Source: Brevibacillus porteri
Lineage (GTDB): Bacteria > Bacillota > Bacilli > Brevibacillales > Brevibacillaceae
Reading direction: 5' to 3'
Assembly: GCF_003013475.1 (NCBI RefSeq)
Contig: NZ_PXZO01000009.1
Location: 40,485-104,484, forward strand
Length of the DNA stretch: 64,000 nucleotides
The notes under the pieces were generated by a model. That model did not search any database. It had not been told where the DNA came from and saw nothing but the letters and a program-made list of their open reading frames with translations. The stretch's first letter is position 1, and each line of letters begins with the position of its first letter. Positions 61,675 through 64,000 of this stretch are shown here, one piece after another. Made by a program: the position numbers and the translations under genes.

Positions 61675-62676
61675 ATGAAAAAGAAATTATCAGGTATTCT
61701 GTCTGTAATCATAGCCACAGCCGTCGTGGCGGGGTGCGGAGCAGGACAGGTGACTACAGACACAAACGCTAATATTAAAGCGCAAACGGCTAAGGCGGGA
61801 GCAGCACAGCCCGATACAAAAGGGACAGGGGAGCCTGTATATCCGAGAACCATCAAGCATGCGATGGGGGAAGTCACACTGGAGAAGAAGCCGGAGCGTG
61901 TCGCTTCTGTCGATATCATGGGAACAGATTACTTCCTCGTGCTAGATTTTGCTCCGATTGTATCGGAAGGCTTTGAGTCGACGAAAAGTAAGTCACCCAT
62001 TTTTGCGAAGTATGCAGAAGGGAAAACGGTGAAGGATTTGGGTGGAAAAACGAATTTGGAGACCTTGTTGGAGATGGACCCAGAGGTTATTGTCATGACA
62101 AGCACCGGAAAAGGCTCCAGATATGAGGAATTCAACAAAATGGCTGATTCCATCGTCATTGATTTCTCAGTGGATGCACCCACCCGGCTCATGAAAATAG
62201 CTAAAGTGATTGGCAAAGAAGAAAAGGCGAAGCAAGTTTTGGCCGATTTTGATAAGCTGAAAAACGAAGCAAAAGCAGCAGCAGACAAGCATAGAGGAGA
62301 AACGGCGCTATTCCTCGTTTCCAATGGTAAGGATTTTACAGTGATGCATCCCAAAAACTTTCCGATTTACTATGAGGAAGTGGGACTAACACCGATAACA
62401 GGATTGCCCGAGGATGGCAAGATTGGGGGGCGTATTGGAATTGAGGCGTTGAGTGAGCTCGCTCCTGATCATATCTTTATTGCTGAGAACCGTCGTTCGG
62501 CGAAAGCAGAGGAGCCGGAAGGGTTGATTCATATCTGGAAGGATCATCCTGTCTGGAAAAACCTCAAAGCAGTGAAAAACAACCATGTTTACACGATGGA
62601 TACACTCGCGGGCGATACGTTCTTCCTGGGAGAAATCGCTGGATTGGAAGCCATTAAGAACAATCTCGGAAAATAG
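61675..62676 (+). CDS. iron-siderophore-binding lipoprotein
   Basis: This 333-residue substrate-binding protein (PF01497) has a lipoprotein signal peptide with the lipobox VVAGCG near residues 15-20, so it is anchored outside the membrane. The binding domain begins with RTIKHAMGEVTLEKKPERVASVDIMGTDYFLVLDF, the usual sheet-helix start, and has LLEMDPEVIVMTS and LSELAPDHIFIAE motifs of the two lobes. It delivers a ferric-siderophore to the two permeases upstream. ATG 61675 follows AAAGGAGTT; the in-frame start at 61639 lies ahead of this site. It is last in the operon. Confidence 0.92.
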   Translation: MKKKLSGILSVIIATAVVAGCGAGQVTTDTNANIKAQTAKAGAAQPDTKGTGEPVYPRTIKHAMGEVTLEKKPERVASVDIMGTDYFLVLDFAPIVSEGFESTKSKSPIFAKYAEGKTVKDLGGKTNLETLLEMDPEVIVMTSTGKGSRYEEFNKMADSIVIDFSVDAPTRLMKIAKVIGKEEKAKQVLADFDKLKNEAKAAADKHRGETALFLVSNGKDFTVMHPKNFPIYYEEVGLTPITGLPEDGKIGGRIGIEALSELAPDHIFIAENRRSAKAEEPEGLIHIWKDHPVWKNLKAVKNNHVYTMDTLAGDTFFLGEIAGLEAIKNNLGK

Positions 62677-63328
62677 AAATTTACTACTGCTCATTCTGAG
62701 AATCATTCCATACAAGCGCCTTTTGCTCCAGTGCTTTTGCAAGTGAATCTTTCCCTTTTACTCCTTTTTCAATGAATGGTTTATCGTAAACATATATGTT
62801 CCGTAAAAATGAAGCAGGAGAACATGCTGATGAGGGTGCAAAATTTTATCAAAACTCTTTTTCTTTAAAGTACACATAAGGCTTACCACCTTCGATAGTA
62901 GTAACACCCGCGAACGATCGGCAGCCTTTGCTCACGAGCAGGATAGCTCAATAATTTTGCGAATACTCTACGTATGGAATTATTTTCGAAGTTCGTGAAT
63001 AAGACGTTATCAGAAATTTCCTGAATGCATGTTCTTGAAGTAATACTCAGAGATAGTCGGACAACCACTACGCCAGTTTGAAAAGTGAAAAAAGGCACGA
63101 AACCCCACATAACACTAAGTTCACAATGCAGGCTTGCAGACCTTGGGACTGGCAGAGTTTTTGGCAAAGGTGCGGATCAAGTTGGATATATCTTTTGTAC
63201 GTCGGACGTCCTGAATAAAAGAACGTTCTACGAAATTGCAAGGAAGCATATTTGCAGGGTGAGTAGTTAAGAAACGCTTTAAGAAAACTTTAACTGAAAA
63301 ATATAAATAGCATAGAAGGCGGTAATTT
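62677..63328. other. about 650 bases without a convincing gene
   Basis: No complete gene is seen. A short frame on - (62849-62947) reads as a protein end (GVTTIEGGKPYVYFKEKEF and a stop) but is closed upstream by TGA, so it may be a remnant of a decayed gene. A TGAGAATCATT at 62696-62706 is Fur-like but incomplete. No clear terminator for the iron-uptake operon was found. Confidence 0.4.
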
Positions 63329-63799
63329 ATGAACTCGCTAACTAAAGAAACGGTGGATGAATTATTGGTAGCAATGGACGCTTATAAAGTAATTGCGCAA
63401 GAACTCATTGACAAATTAATATTGGAAACGAACCAGCCTGAAAAATCAGAGATAATAAAAGGAAGTTACTACTTACTTTCAAATGCGGAATTACTAAACG
63501 TTGAAGAACATTTAACCGGTAATTGGTACTTTGATGTTCATGGAGAGCATTGCATGTTTGAAAACTTAGATACTGGACAAAAACTGGAGGTTTCCCTCGG
63601 GAATACAGACGATATTGGAAATGTGGATCCCTACTTTTTTTATGACTTCTTGAAAACAACTGAGAATTTTAAACACTTAATTCAATATTTTGAAAATCCA
63701 TTTGGTGATATGTTGAATTTTTTTGAAGTATTAGAAAAGCGAAAAATACTTATACATATTCACGGTGTTGAATACAGAAAGATTCTTCAGAATGAATAA
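63329..63799 (+). CDS. DUF6896-like protein, possibly immunity type
   Basis: This 156-residue acidic cytoplasmic protein has GNWYFDVHGEHCMFENLDTGQKLEV near residues 65-90 and DPYFFYDFLKTTE near 100, which fit the DUF6896 pattern from memory. Such proteins are often found near polymorphic toxin genes as likely immunity proteins, but no toxin is visible here. AGAAGGCGG precedes the ATG. It stands alone, more AT-rich than its neighbours, and is followed by a terminator after 150 bases. Confidence 0.6.
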   Translation: MNSLTKETVDELLVAMDAYKVIAQELIDKLILETNQPEKSEIIKGSYYLLSNAELLNVEEHLTGNWYFDVHGEHCMFENLDTGQKLEVSLGNTDDIGNVDPYFFYDFLKTTENFKHLIQYFENPFGDMLNFFEVLEKRKILIHIHGVEYRKILQNE

Positions 63800-63953
63800 T
63801 AATTTTGGTTCGTGAATAAGAGGCCTGAAATGATGTATCAGTCATCAATAAACGATTTATTGTATTTTGGTGGTATTAAAGGTTTGTGATAACGCTTTAA
63901 ACTAATGGATACGATAGCTCTCTAACACTTTATTTTCTCTGAACAATATAAGA

Positions 63954-63987
63954 AGCACTCTACAAGATTAGTAGAGTGCTTTTTTTC
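63954..63987 (+). terminator. intrinsic terminator
   Basis: AGCACTCTAC pairs perfectly with GTAGAGTGCT around AAGATTA and is followed by seven T. It ends transcription of the DUF6896-like gene. Confidence 0.88.
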
Positions 63988-64000
63988 AGTGCGCCCAGCA

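Noticed and set aside
62883..63167. 94-codon frame on - before the DUF6896-like gene
   Set aside because: The composition is unlike a protein, and a different frame in the same stretch carries a more sensible but broken peptide.

Overview
The window looks like chromosomal DNA of a Bacillota bacterium of the Paenibacillaceae type, most likely Brevibacillus or a close relative. The grounds are moderate GC content, strong AAGGAGG-type ribosome binding sites, frequent GTG/TTG starts, Bacillus-style Fur boxes and intrinsic terminators, and a large AT-less polyketide system next to typical Bacillales housekeeping genes. The genus is inferred from style, not proven.

Bases 1-32240 hold the 3' part of a large trans-acyltransferase polyketide synthase / nonribosomal peptide synthetase cluster on the + strand. 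Three PKS proteins (the first cut by the window edge) carry five ketosynthases and no acyltransferase domain. They are followed by an NRPS whose adenylation pocket reads as serine-specific, with an N-methyltransferase and an unusual terminal condensation domain. Next come a glutamine-dependent asparagine-synthetase-like amidotransferase, a free-standing condensation/acyltransferase-fold enzyme and a cytochrome P450. The visible assembly order is KR-ACP-KS0 | DH-ACP-KS-(dead ACP)-DH-KR-(dead MT)-ACP-KS-DH*-KR-(dead ACP) | MT-ACP-KS0-OMT-ACP-ACP-KS-PCP | C-A(Ser)-NMT-PCP-C*. A plausible outcome is a chain with an alpha-methyl/beta-methoxy unit extended by N-methylserine and released by non-standard chemistry, perhaps as an amide. 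I cannot assign it to a known product. The start of the line, the trans-AT and any beta-branching enzymes lie outside the window.

Bases 32241-36780 hold a small membrane protein, a decayed beta-propeller-like pseudogene, and a LysR regulator divergent from hutG-gltS (formimidoylglutamate hydrolysis and glutamate uptake). Bases 36780-43802 are accessory metabolism: a promoter with an SOS-box-like palindrome in front of a tiny ORF and an FAD oxidoreductase, a P-loop kinase, two uncharacterised proteins, a GNAT acetyltransferase, an L-amino-acid-oxidase-like flavoenzyme and a glycolipid-binding-fold protein.

Bases 43990-47150 hold a PadR/DUF1700 pair and a secreted serine hydrolase. The padR promoter region is present twice as a direct repeat flanking the hydrolase, and a 114-bp inverted-repeat (MITE-like) element lies further on. 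Bases 47176-53750 carry a MutS2-like ATPase without a Smr domain, an MFS exporter, murB plus an IscA-type protein, a cysteine-rich HTH regulator and an APH-type kinase.

Bases 53804-57138 form a sigma-54 unit: an enhancer-binding activator divergent from a formamidase gene that has a GG-N10-GC promoter, followed by an FmdB-type zinc-ribbon protein. Bases 57290-62676 form an iron-uptake locus: a Btr-like AraC/substrate-binding fusion regulator, a nitroreductase, two FecCD permeases and a lipoprotein, with Fur-box-like sites before the regulator and before the nitroreductase. The window ends with a DUF6896-like protein and a terminator.
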